In this document: positions 44,200 through 54,828 of the stretch, piece by piece | Layout: each line of letters opens with the position of its first letter | How positions within the stretch are numbered: position 1 is the stretch's first letter | From: Pseudo-nitzschia pungens | Lineage: Eukaryota; Bacillariophyta; Bacillariophyceae; Bacillariales; Bacillariaceae | DNA length: 64,000 nucleotides | Direction of reading: 5' to 3' | Assembly: GCA_037355855.1 (NCBI GenBank) | Contig: CM074762.1 | Location: forward strand, 2,170,001 to 2,234,000 | Program-made: the position numbers and the translations under genes | Notes under the pieces: generated by a model | Database searches by the model: none | What the model was told of the DNA's origin: nothing | What the model saw: the letters and a program-made list of their open reading frames with translations, nothing else

Positions 44200-45466
44200 A
44201 TGACTTCTCTCACACATTCCAAATCCGCGTCGCGCGATCCAGCGAATTCCTGGAGTGGTAGCGACACGCCCCTTCAGAGTCCACAAGAAAATAGAAAGAC
44301 TAATCCAATGCATACCATGGCGGCCGGCTGCCTGGCAGGTATGTCCGGAACGATCGTTGGTTATCCGTTGGAAAGTATGAAGGTTTGGATGCAAACGAAT
44401 ACGCTGGGCAAGAATAAACACCTGGGGAACAAGAAAGGATCGAAAGTCCCGAAAGACAAAGCGGCAAAACATGGTTCTGGGAACAAATCTCGCAGTTGTG
44501 GCGGGATTATGAAATCTTATAAATCATCGGGTGCAAGAAGGAGCAATTCCACTACAGCCATCCCCACAACAATGCAGCAAAGAGCAACCGGTGCAGCGGC
44601 AAGAATCGTGGCAAAACCCGCGTCGACCATCGCCCGCACAGTTCGCGCCTTGTATTCCGGTGTGACGGGACCCCTTGTCACGGTGGGAATGGTACAAAGC
44701 GTGAACTTTTCGGCCTATGATGCAACCCGTAGATTTCTGTACGGTCGCCAACAAGGGGCAGGGGGGTACGTTTTGCAACGATCAAGAGTACCGAACACAG
44801 GATTCGCTGGTAAACGTGGCGATGGCGGGGTCGATGGGAGGCATGACTACGGCTGTCTTGACAGCACCCCTTCTCATGATGAAGATCAACCAACAAATCT
44901 CTGGAAACGGTTTTCGCAGAGCTTTTCGCGAAGTGTTTGTTGTAGAATCTGGAGGACAGAGAACATTCAAGCCTCTGCGACCCTATGGGGCGCCATTCCT
45001 GCCTCACATTGTGTCCGAGTCGGTTGGTCGATCCATTTACGTCACGGTATACGAGGGAATGAAACGAACTCTGGTGGCATCCAAACGTGGAACAGATGAC
45101 GATGATACTTGTTTCGACTTTGATTCCATCAATCACGCGCACAACAGCAACCCCTATAGTTCTCTTTCGCTCCGAGAACGAATGGCCTGCGCGGCGTTAT
45201 CCGGCATTACGTGCTGGGCAACTTTTTTTCCCCTCGATGTTTTGCGCAATCGAATGTACCATTTAGCGAGTCGACAGCCCAAGGCAATGTTGACGAACTG
45301 CCCCAAGTCGAAGGTACGATCTGTCTTGGAAACAATCCGTGTCATTCGAAAGGAGAGAGCCTTTTATCGCGGATACTCGATCACCATCTTACGGGCGGGT
45401 CCTGTAGCTGCAGCAGTTCTTCCTGTCTACGATTTAACGCTGGAATGGCTGTCTTCTAGCGACTGA
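44200..45466 (+). CDS. Mitochondrial carrier family (SLC25) protein, interrupted by a one-base frameshift
   Basis: Two overlapping frames carry one carrier. The first, from the ATG at 44200, gives repeat 1 with PLESMK and WMQ, a basic loop of about 75 residues, and the even helix AYDATRRFLYG. The second, open to the stop at 45466, gives repeat 2 (AMAGSMGG, then APLLMMK) and repeat 3 (SGITCWATFFPLDVLRNRMY). Px[D/E]xx[K/R] is met in repeats 1 and 3; in repeat 2 the acid is Leu. The frames meet at the G6 run 44761-44766; five Gs would join them as QQGAGGTFCND. A short intron does not restore frame. It is either an assembly error, an allele, or an early pseudogene. Carriers exchange metabolites across the mitochondrial inner membrane; the substrate is not inferable. 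Confidence 0.8.
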
Positions 45467-45976
45467 CCGTTGCTATCAACGAGAAATCTAGTTCGTGTTC
45501 ATACCGAACTTTTTTGGACTTGGGGCTACTAGCTCAAGCAAGGCAATTATGACCAACTCTCCAATCAATTCTGTACATATGCATCTAAAACTTCATAACT
45601 ATTTTATCTCACTAGGCTTCTTTATCGATGTTCCTAGATCCTCAGTACAAGGCTCTTGCTTTGCATTCATTCTGCGCTTGCATTCATTCTGTTTATCAAG
45701 TAATGAGACAAAATTTGAAACTAGACATCGTAATCGAATGATGACATGGAAACAAGTTGGATGAGCTCAAGCGCCTACAAGTCTAGAGGGTCGTCTTTGG
45801 AGAGCGATACCAACGTGCACTACTACTTTGGTTTTGTTTGTCATCAGCAATGTGAAATTGAAAACACATGGGATCTCAGACATCAATGAATCTAATTCAA
45901 ACCGATCAGTTGCTCTACACCAGTATCGCTCTTGTACATCATGGGTCCAGACTCCAACAAAAATCTTGAGACTTTC

Positions 45977-46034
45977 TACTAGTAGTACTAGTAGTTCTAG
46001 TAGTACTAGTACCACTAGCTAGTAGTACCACTAG
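45977..46034. repeat. ACTAGTAGTACTAG cluster
   Basis: Repeated ACTAGTAGT and CTAGTACTAG words that are mutually complementary, similar in kind to those at 8103 and 33606. Confidence 0.75.
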
Positions 46035-46668
46035 AAAATGCAGGGAAGAAGTTGACATTACTACTATTACACTCGTCCTCAACTACCATTTCATTCGGAA
46101 AAGTTGCAGATGCGATGATGTTGGAGCAAGTTCTTTCTGAACCTTGAACGACTTGATGCTGATACGCATCATCCAGTATTATTTATTTTTCATAACGAAT
46201 GTGCCGCATAACTAACTGTGCGAGTAAGGTTACTTGTACGGTAAAATCTTACTCGTATCCAATAGTATCAGTCACGAAATGAAAGGGCGCCTCATACGAT
46301 CAGTACCAGATAATTGATAATACTTCTCACAAGTTCGTACCGTACCGGTACCGAGTAAACCTTACTCGGACGAAGGAAGAGTTTTTCTCATCATCCCCCG
46401 GAACGGAGTGCACAGAAATTTATTCAGAATCAAAAATTTAACTCAACAATATACAATATGCATCGGAATTACAGTCATAAGTATTACATATTTTCCCGTA
46501 CCTGTACAAGGTACCTGGTACTCGTACTGTCTGAAACAGTAGCTTACTCGAAGCCGGTTCAGCTGAGCGGGCGTTTCGTCACTTTTTCGCAAGCCGCACC
46601 AAAAAATTGTGACGCTTGGCTCAACGCCCAACACTGATAGAGGTCACCATCAAGTGTCGCCAACGAAG

Positions 46669-46703
<35 letters not shown>

Positions 46704-46711
46704 ACAACAAC
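46669..46711. repeat. (AAC)n microsatellite
   Basis: About fourteen AAC triplets with one interruption, about 330 bp upstream of the ATG at 47042. Confidence 0.9.
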
Positions 46712-47041
46712 AGGAATAAGGACGACGTGAAATTAATATCCAACTTCAAGTCTGCGATATTATTCCTGCCTTCTTCAATACGACCAAGCAAGCCGCATTT
46801 CTCTCGCTCATCTCGATGGATGACGAGGAAATCGCGGCGGTAAATCTTGCTTCGAACAGTACGGTAGACCATCGACGAATTCAAAGAAAACTCAGCGGAC
46901 GTGGAGAAGAGTCTTCATTTTTTCACAGACTAACATTTATGGTGAAGGACAAGAACGTTCTGATACCAGTTTGCCGCTGTGGTCATTACAACGAATGCAA
47001 TCCAAAGATACACAACGAAAACAGAAAACAATACAGACACA

Positions 47042-50000
47042 ATGTCGGCAACTGCTGAGAGCAGCAATGTTGTCAGCGATATTACTCCTACAATTTCTGA
47101 CTCCAGAAAGCTAGATTCTAGCGCAAGTACCAGAGTCATCAAGCGCAACTCTGGACAAGCTTCACAAGAAAGCTTACCTATTTTGCAAGATCAACCCGTG
47201 AATAACATTCGGCGCAAAAAGCGACTATCCGAAAAGGTGAAGGCTTCCGTTGCCAAGCCCGCACGGGCTGTTGGTCGTCGTGTATTTCGAAACCGAAACG
47301 CAAAAATCGGAATTTTAGACTCCCAGGGAGTAGAGGTTGTATTGAATAGTGACTTTCGCAACAAAACATCTGATGATATTTTTGCAAACAGTCCTCTGGT
47401 AGAAGAAGATGCAACAATGAACACGAGCCGATGCAATAATTCCGGTGCGAACAAAAGCGAGGGAAGAAGTCTGAGTCGTTCTCTGAGCCAAATTATGAGC
47501 CAACGACCGATGTCTGGAAATAAAGAAACAAACACAAGGTTCACATCTGGGACTGTTGCTCCAGTGTCGGGGAACATTGATGACCCTGATTGGCCCGTTC
47601 GCAGTGTCGAAGTCATCTTGCGAAACGTCGCTATGCTGTTTGGGGCATACACGTTTGGTGCTTTCCACCCCGAATGGTCATCGACTGTTTTGCGCATGCT
47701 GGGATATATCTTAACAGCATGGATGACGTGCCTGGTGATCTTAGGGTTGGGTTGGGTTCGAAAACTGATTAGACGCAAACAAAAGCAAGAATATCTTCCA
47801 GAATTGATCGTAGACCAAGAACAGCCAGAACAACGAATGGAGAATTTTCAAGAATATGGCGCTTCAGAAATCACTCCTCTTTTGCACGATCGAGTCGAAA
47901 ATGATTCACCTAGTTTTTCAACCATCACTGTTACCAACCATGCTTCTAGAAGGACTGAAGAATGCTACGAGAGCCAAGCAATCGTTGCAGAAGAAAACAT
48001 CTCAGATGATGTAGCGATCGAGGCCAATCCATTATTGGATGGGAATTCCCCCGTTTTGAAAAAATCAGAAAGCACAGAAGAACAGCCGCAGCATGAAATA
48101 GAACAGCCGCAGCAAGAAAGAGACCAGCCACAACAGGAAATAGAACATCCAAAGCTCACCTCTTTCTACGTTCTTGACTCCAGCACAGGCAAGCGGATAT
48201 CGTGCAATTCTTCCACTCCCTTTCATATTTCCAATGAATGGATGGATATGGATATGTTGATCATGCTCAGGACGCCCGACACAGACGATCCCAATGCAGC
48301 GAGGGGGACGACAGCCAATGACAAGGTGTCGCGCTATATGAAGAACAAACAGCGGCGGTTTGAATTCCAGTACCAGGTGAAACTAAAAAAGGCACCCGTT
48401 GGAAAACGAATTTATTTTTCTTGTGAGTTGGACGAACCCATCAAGATGGGGATAGTGACCAAGGCCTTTGTGTCCGCAGCTATGGCATTCGTAAAAACAA
48501 CGAATCCAAGTTTTCATTACAACATAACTGGAAGTAAAAAGAAGACAAGCGATGGAAAGTATGAAACTCCGCACATGTCGTTCACGATTGAAGGTAGTGT
48601 TGATCGGTTCGTTGTGACGAAACCAGGAGAAATACTGCCTGAACTTGGCTCGGCGATTCACGAAGATCCCGAATTGATCAAGAAACGAAAGGGCGGGACA
48701 GCCATAAAGTTCAACACCGAGGATACATACACATTATCCTTGTGGAGCTCTTACGTTGACTTTCTGGACTGGAAATGCCTGAATTTACCTGGCATCAAGC
48801 CCTTTGGACTGTCGTCAGTTTTGGGGACTCAATCGATCAATTTGACGATGTATTTCATCGATGAAGACCGAGACGGAGACAACCATTACCGCAAGGATAT
48901 CACAGAAATTATTAAGTTGGAATTTTCAAACGGAGAAATGGCTGCCACGGGCAAGGAGGCGAAAAAATGGATCACCGCGGAAGCGCAAAGACAGATGCAG
49001 CACAAAAATGATTCCATAGTAGCAGCGACGACTCAAGGAACATACGGGCCCCGAAATAGACTAGTGTCAGAGGATTCTATTGCGGCTCTACCAAACGATG
49101 ATTCTGAAGATTTCGATGGAATTAGAAACACGGAAACCAATGACGAAGCGGATGAAATCGACAGAGACACAGCAGACGCCGCCGAACTTGGGGAGGGAAT
49201 ATACTTGAAATCGGGAGATTCGGTCCTCCTCAGAGAATTTTTGCCAGAAAATGAGAAAAGCACGGTTTGTAACGTGATCAACAGTGGTGGTTTTGCCGTT
49301 TTTTCAAAACAATACACACCGATTATCATCGAGAAAACGAAGCGCAACAGAAAAAACAAGTTGATAAAGTCTGGCGATACTGTCATGTTCAAAATGGTCC
49401 AAAAGAGGGCTCAGACAGGAGCCCGGGAGACTCGATATTTGACAATTCATCGTGGATGGTGGCTTAAGTGGGTGACTACGATGCCGTCGAAAAATGGCTA
49501 CTTTACCATTTATACACATGAGACAGAGCTTGGCGAACGCGCTTTGCCAACAGACGAAACACAATCATCTTTCCTAACTCAGGGGGGTTCTTTCACCATT
49601 CGGCACAAACGGTGGTCTAAATACGGTGTTGGGATCTCTTCGAAACCGTCTACCGATTTCGGTGGAAGAATGCTACGGCTATACAATATCAAGACAAACA
49701 AGGGGACTGTAGTAGAAGAGGACAGAAATCACACTATAGACCAGTCCGAAGATGAAGTGGATAGCGACCGCGAAATGCCTTCGATTGAGGAATCTGGACG
49801 TGTCACGCCATTAGTACTTTGTGCACAAGACCCACAGACCATGATGGAAATCTCTCCGAAATCACCTATCAAAGTGTCTCACCTCGATTTAAAAAGCAAA
49901 GAAAAGCTGGAACCCGAAACTCCGAACGGTTTCAGATTGATTTTTTCTAGCGAGCATTCCCGTGCCGATGTCCCTGCATGGATTGAAATATTGAATCGAG

Positions 50001-52549
50001 TCCAACGAGTACGCCAATTAGCATATGTTGTGCGTGTTGTCTACCGCAATCCTTCGGGTGAAGAATCCGAAAGAAACAATGATGAAACTTTTGTCCGGTT
50101 AAAATCAGGGAAAAAACTAGCTCATATCATGAATATCGGCCAAAGCATTGAGATACCCAACCTTGCTCCACCGTCGCTTGCTCATGTCGACTCTTGTGAT
50201 AGTGTTGATAAATTCACGAATGCCAACACTGGCATCGTCCAATCATACATGTGTGATCCCTCGGGTTCCAATCACAGTGATGAGGGAGAGGAAGGAATCC
50301 TCGAAAATAAAGTTGCATCGACTGAAAGTTTGAGTGGATACGACTCCCAAGGTGATCCTGGTCTTGACATTTTTGAACCGATGACGTCGGAAAAAATTGA
50401 AAATAATGATCCCATGAATGAAGATGAACTTATTGAGGAGTCATCGAGCGACTCCTCTTCATCTGATAGCGAGACTGAAATCAAAAGGAAACGGAGACTA
50501 GAAAACGTAAAGCGACTCGCGAAAAAGACAGGTCGGATAACAAAAAAGACTGCGAAGGGTATGTATCTATGCTCTGATTTTTATGCTCTTACTTAATCGC
50601 AACATCCACTCACAAAAAGAATATCACGTAAACTTTTCAGGAACCACCAAATTGGCAGCTAAAGGATTAAAAGGTATGCGGAACAAAAATTGTATAAGTG
50701 CTTGGCATTGCTACAATGCGTCTTATTCTCATCCCATTTTGTGAAATATTTTGAATATGGCCCGCTAGGAACTGGAAAGGCAACAGGTAAAGTGGTGAAA
50801 ACGACAGGAAAGAGACTCATCGCACCAGTGGCTCTTAAAGGTGGCAAACAACCAAGACTGCTTGAGCCGAAGAAAAGGAACAAAGAATCCCGAACCAGAC
50901 TATCGAGAACCATGAAAAAACTTGGAAAAATTGAAGCCAAATCTGGTGGACCACCAACCTTTGTTGCAGGCGAGCTTAGCGCTACAGAGCAGTCACGTCG
51001 AACGGCGTCGAGAGTTTTGGAGCGAATGTCAAACATGCCGTTTAATACTTCAGCATGGAAAAGGTGTAACGATGCTCTGTCTTCTGGAATTGGTTTCATG
51101 ACAGACCAGGATACATGGTTTTTAAATGGAGATGCCATGCAACTCGGTGTGAAACCTAGCAAGAAGCATGGGAAATTATTGGATGAAAGTATAGTAGCAA
51201 GGTGTTTGTATGAATCTCATTGGAGAGAGGAATGGTGCGGACTCTACGAGAGCTGTCTTGTATTCTATGCTCCATTGGCAAAGTCGAAGTGCCACGAAAT
51301 TTGTTTTTGTGACGTAACTCTCGTACGACCATTGATTTCGGATAGTCTCTGCCCCCTACCAGGATTCAGTATTTTGGTAGTCGAAACAGCATGGCAGTGT
51401 CACTATTTGGCGTTCCGTGACGAAAGATCAAGAAAAGTTTTCTTTGAAAATACTGAGTCCGCTGTCCGAAGTCACAAAATGAGAAAAGAGAATGAATCTC
51501 AAGAACAGAGTGAATTGCAGAGAGCACGGTTTTGGCAGGGTTTCCAGACGCTTTCGGAGTCATCCCTGTCTGCTTGTGCTGCCAAATGGGCAAAAGTCTC
51601 ATCTCAGCAAAAATCAAAAGAAAGGGCTATTCTCAATGGTCGTCGCATGGCATTTGACGGTTTAACTTTGTCTTTTGGAAATAGTATTTCCAAAGTCAAC
51701 AAATTTGTCGAAGACCTTCTCACAATGGCTCTAACCTTTTCTTTCAAATCTCTCGAACAAGATCCCGACTCATTTATCAAGTTTCTAGACTTGACGAGTG
51801 AACTTCGGTTCTTACCATTGGAAGAGATCGACGGTAGGAGCCCTTTCGCATTCTGCCTTTTTGTCAATATTTATCACTGTCTTCTGCAACAAGCCCTTTT
51901 ACTCTCTGTCAATGGACCATTGCAAAAGAAGAACGTCAGCCATTTTATGAGAACTTCCTGCTATGAAATTGGAGGAGATGTTTTTTCGTTGGCAGAACTA
52001 CACACATGTGTAATTTGTGGCAAAATGTCGAAACCAATAAATCCCAAACCACCTTACATTGACGCTCCAAGAAAATCGAATGCCCACAAATACTATGCCC
52101 TGGACTACACAGATGCGCGTGTACATTTCGTCCTCAACACTGCAGATATGGCTTGCCCAGCATCCGTCCCAGTTTTGACGCAAAGATACGTAGAACAACA
52201 ACTGAATGCAGCTTGTGTCGACTTCTTCGCGAACAACGAGTTGGTGGTAGACACGAAACGCAGGATCATTACAGTTCCAAAGGTCTGTGAGATCCATCGG
52301 AATGACTTTGGCAATGGTGAGCTAATCTACATCCTCAACATTTGCATGGATGAAATGCAAAATGATTTGGGTAATGCGATCCGGGCTGTTGTCGAGAAAA
52401 AAGGTGAGAAAGGGTTGACATTCAGGTTTCAACAAACAAACGAACAATACCACAGTTCTCTGAAACTTAGAACTGCTGCTACGGATCAAAATGTTGAAAT
52501 GGATTATTACAGTATCCAAACCTTGGAGTCGAACAGTATGGAAGAATAA
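47042..52549 (+). CDS. Giant membrane protein with DUF1769-like, PH and DUF547 domains, three exons
   Basis: Exons 47042-50558, 50641-50673 and 50769-52549 (phase 1 at both joints) give 1776 residues. Introns are 82 nt (GTATGT...TTCAG) and 95 nt (GTATGC...GCTAG). Residues about 185-240 hold one or two membrane segments (MLFGAYTFGAF; MLGYILTAWMTCLVILGLGW). A DUF1769-like region spans about 430-640 (FEFQYQVKLKKAP, then GKRIYFSCELDEP and LSLWSSYVDFLDW). A beta-rich module follows (GIYLKSGDSVLLREF; LTIHRGWWLKWV). An acidic Ser region leads to a Lys/Gly repeat tract spread over the three exons. Then comes a PH domain (about 1337-1418, GLYESCLVFYAPL) and DUF547 (about 1547-1704, VCEIHRNDF). The PH domain points to membrane-lipid contact; the molecular function is unknown. 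Confidence 0.82.
50641..50673 (+). other. 33-nt micro-exon
   Basis: Flanked by TTTTCAG and GTATGC, it adds eleven residues (TTKLAAKGLKG with the split Gly) that continue the Lys/Gly repeat of the flanking exons, and it leaves the frame unchanged whether included or skipped. Confidence 0.7.
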
Positions 52550-52985
52550 GGTAGAACAAAGTCTGTCCCTATAAAAATATCACCCTCAACCTTGTTTGGT
52601 TAGTTGCATTCACGTAGAAAGAGAATCTATGTACGTCAAGGAAATCAGAGTGAATTCCGATGGCGTCTCCCAGGTGTCCATGATTAATTATCAAGGGTAG
52701 ATCGGAAAGTCGGAGAGAATCCTAGATAAACGACTGAGGGACGAGAGTGATATAGTACTCGTATTTTAACTTATATTGATGCATGTTCTTGTCTTGGTAT
52801 TCAGATCGGAATGCAGTTCACTAGCCTGTGCGTGTTTGACAGATAAACTACGATAGGGTTCCAGATGAACTCCCCACGCTCAATATACGAATGTTTACGC
52901 ATTTTTAGTCTTTGCGAGGACACGCTGCTCATGCTTTACAAGTTTAGTGTTTCGGCTTGAAATTTGCGATGTATTATTTACAGTG
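52550..52985. other. Convergent intergenic region, no gene seen
   Basis: Shared 3' flank of the DUF547 gene and the TIC21-like gene. No repeat or RNA gene is recognised. Confidence 0.6.
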
Positions 52986-53900
52986 TTATGCTCGCGGCCT
53001 CTCATCGCCTTCCACAGAGGGAGGATCCAGTTGCCCTATCGATCGCGCCAGAAACAGGTATGCCACGATGCTACAAAAGTGGCTGAAAAGCGTATTTGTG
53101 TTGGCCTGGACGACAAGGATGTCTAAGGGCTGCAAAAGATTAGCCGCTTGGCCAGCTTGATAAACAGCAGATGCACCCGTCGAGGTTGTCAACACCTTGA
53201 TGGCCAAACCGCCAACGATTTGTTCGGCACCCAAGAGTGCCACCGCCATGCCCATGAGATTCAAGGAGGTTCCAACCGTGATGCTCTTTCGCAACATGTT
53301 GGCGGCCTGAATGCGCGTAGTTGGTTTCTTCAAAAGTCTCCTCGAGAGTCGTCGGGTCGCCCATGTCCAGAAGACAGACCCGAAAGACAGCACAATGCTC
53401 GACCCGGCCAAAAAGTAGTTTGGGAGAAGGGCTCGGTTGGTTGCGGCAACTCCTAAACCCATCGGGCTCGTTTCGATATTGAGAACATTTCGAGTGAAAA
53501 GGAGTGTTACTGTGGAAATCACTGTGAGGATAACTTGTGACCACCACGACAAGAAGGCTACCCGACGCATTCGAAGAGAAACCAATTGAACGAGATCGTC
53601 GACCCTAGGGCGACGAGATGCTGATGTGTCCCCTTCGTCTTCGTTGTTGTCATCGGATAGACGCCGTTTCAACCCTCTTTCTTTATTCGTTTTATTGGCA
53701 CCAATCTCATCCTTCCCCTTTCGAGAAAACGGGAATAAATACAAGGAACTCGACGACGAAGATGACGGTGAAGGGAGCGATTGCGTCACTGATTGAACCG
53801 TTGTTGTGGCTCCTCTAGAAAATGTTGGAGCGAAAGCTTCGGTCGAGAAGACACAAAGTCCTGAGGCAGCGACGAAAACTACAAGCGAAGGTGTATGCAT
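52986..53900 (-). CDS. TIC21/PIC1-like plastid inner-envelope protein (DUF3611)
   Basis: The first in-frame ATG (53900) gives 304 residues. A signal peptide (LVVFVAASGLCVFST) is followed by EAFAPTFS, a classic diatom ASAFAP-type site, then a Ser/Thr transit region. The mature part has four membrane segments: SQVILTVISTVTLLFT, YFLAGSSIVLSFGSVFWTW, GTSLNLMGMAVALLGAEQIV and the C-terminal FSHFCSIVAYLFLARS. The stretch LLGAEQIVGGLAIKVLTTS followed later by LDILVVQANTNTLFSHF matches plant TIC21/PIC1 (DUF3611), which sits in the inner envelope and has been linked to both protein import and iron transport. The cyanobacterial homologues support the same placement. An upstream non-ATG extension is open but not needed. 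Confidence 0.88.
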   Translation of the reverse strand: MHTPSLVVFVAASGLCVFSTEAFAPTFSRGATTTVQSVTQSLPSPSSSSSSSLYLFPFSRKGKDEIGANKTNKERGLKRRLSDDNNEDEGDTSASRRPRVDDLVQLVSLRMRRVAFLSWWSQVILTVISTVTLLFTRNVLNIETSPMGLGVAATNRALLPNYFLAGSSIVLSFGSVFWTWATRRLSRRLLKKPTTRIQAANMLRKSITVGTSLNLMGMAVALLGAEQIVGGLAIKVLTTSTGASAVYQAGQAANLLQPLDILVVQANTNTLFSHFCSIVAYLFLARSIGQLDPPSVEGDERPRA

Positions 53901-54828
53901 CGTCGGTTCGGTGGCGTAGGATGGTGTCGATTTGTTATTTCGCGACCAACGTTGCAATCAGTTTTGTTTGTGTCCCACCTCCGAGATTGAATATTGAATG
54001 AGCGTCTGGCGGCATCAGGATGAGTCTGATGTCCGATGCCCGATTAGTTTCTATCAAAAGTGAAACCTGGTATTAATACGTAAACCCTTACTCGTACCAG
54101 GTAAGTTACCTGGTACCGGTACATGGAAAAATAGGATCTTATCCTCGATCCTCAATCCTTTCCGAGATCATACTTGTAATCTTACTTCCACTTTCGGCAA
54201 ACAACGAAGATTAACTAAGGTTACCGGTACTAGTACGAAGTAAGGCTTCTAACCTTACTACGTAATTATTGTACATACGAAAAAAATTTAAAGTGCTTAC
54301 TGTACAAGGGCAACTGGTAATGGTACCGGTACAGGTAAGATTACGGTCAGGAGTGAAAAACGTCTACCGATGGTCTGAAAATAGTTGAGAAAAAATAGGC
54401 TTGCTATCGAGTAAGGCTTTACCTACGAGTAAGGTCTTAACTTACGTAGTGTACTCGGATTCAATGAATGCGTGCCTACTCGTATTCCTGAGATTAAAAA
54501 CAAGAGATGTATGTTAAACGTGCTCCTCCCCGTAGATTTAGAACAAATAACACGATTGGTGCTCGCCCGCCAGGCAGGGCAATTGAATTCAAATTTTATT
54601 TCTCGCAATTTTTGAAAAACCTCTTCTCGTCCTCTCACTTCATTTCCTTGTTATTGTTGCTTTGGCTATGATCTTCTCCCGCATTACACTTCGTATTATC
54701 TTTTCGGTGGAAATGGTAACTCAGCATAATCACCCTTAAAAGACAAAAGAAGAAATAAGCAAAGAATAATATCATTCCTTAGTGATCCATGGAGAGCGCG
54801 TAGTATCAAAGCTAGAAAATCTTACACA
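53901..54828. other. Divergent intergenic region with GTAAGGTT words
   Basis: 5' flanks of the TIC21-like and anoctamin genes. GTAACC/GTAAGG/GGTACC words are dense from 54060 to 54440. No gene seen. Confidence 0.6.

Larger units (their letters stand above)
45467..47041. other. Intergenic with ACTAGT cluster and (AAC)n
   Basis: No gene seen before the ATG at 47042. It holds the ACTAGTAGT cluster at 45977-46034, GTAAGGTT words at 46210-46370 and an (AAC)n run at 46669-46711, which probably lies in the 5' leader of the next gene. Confidence 0.55.
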
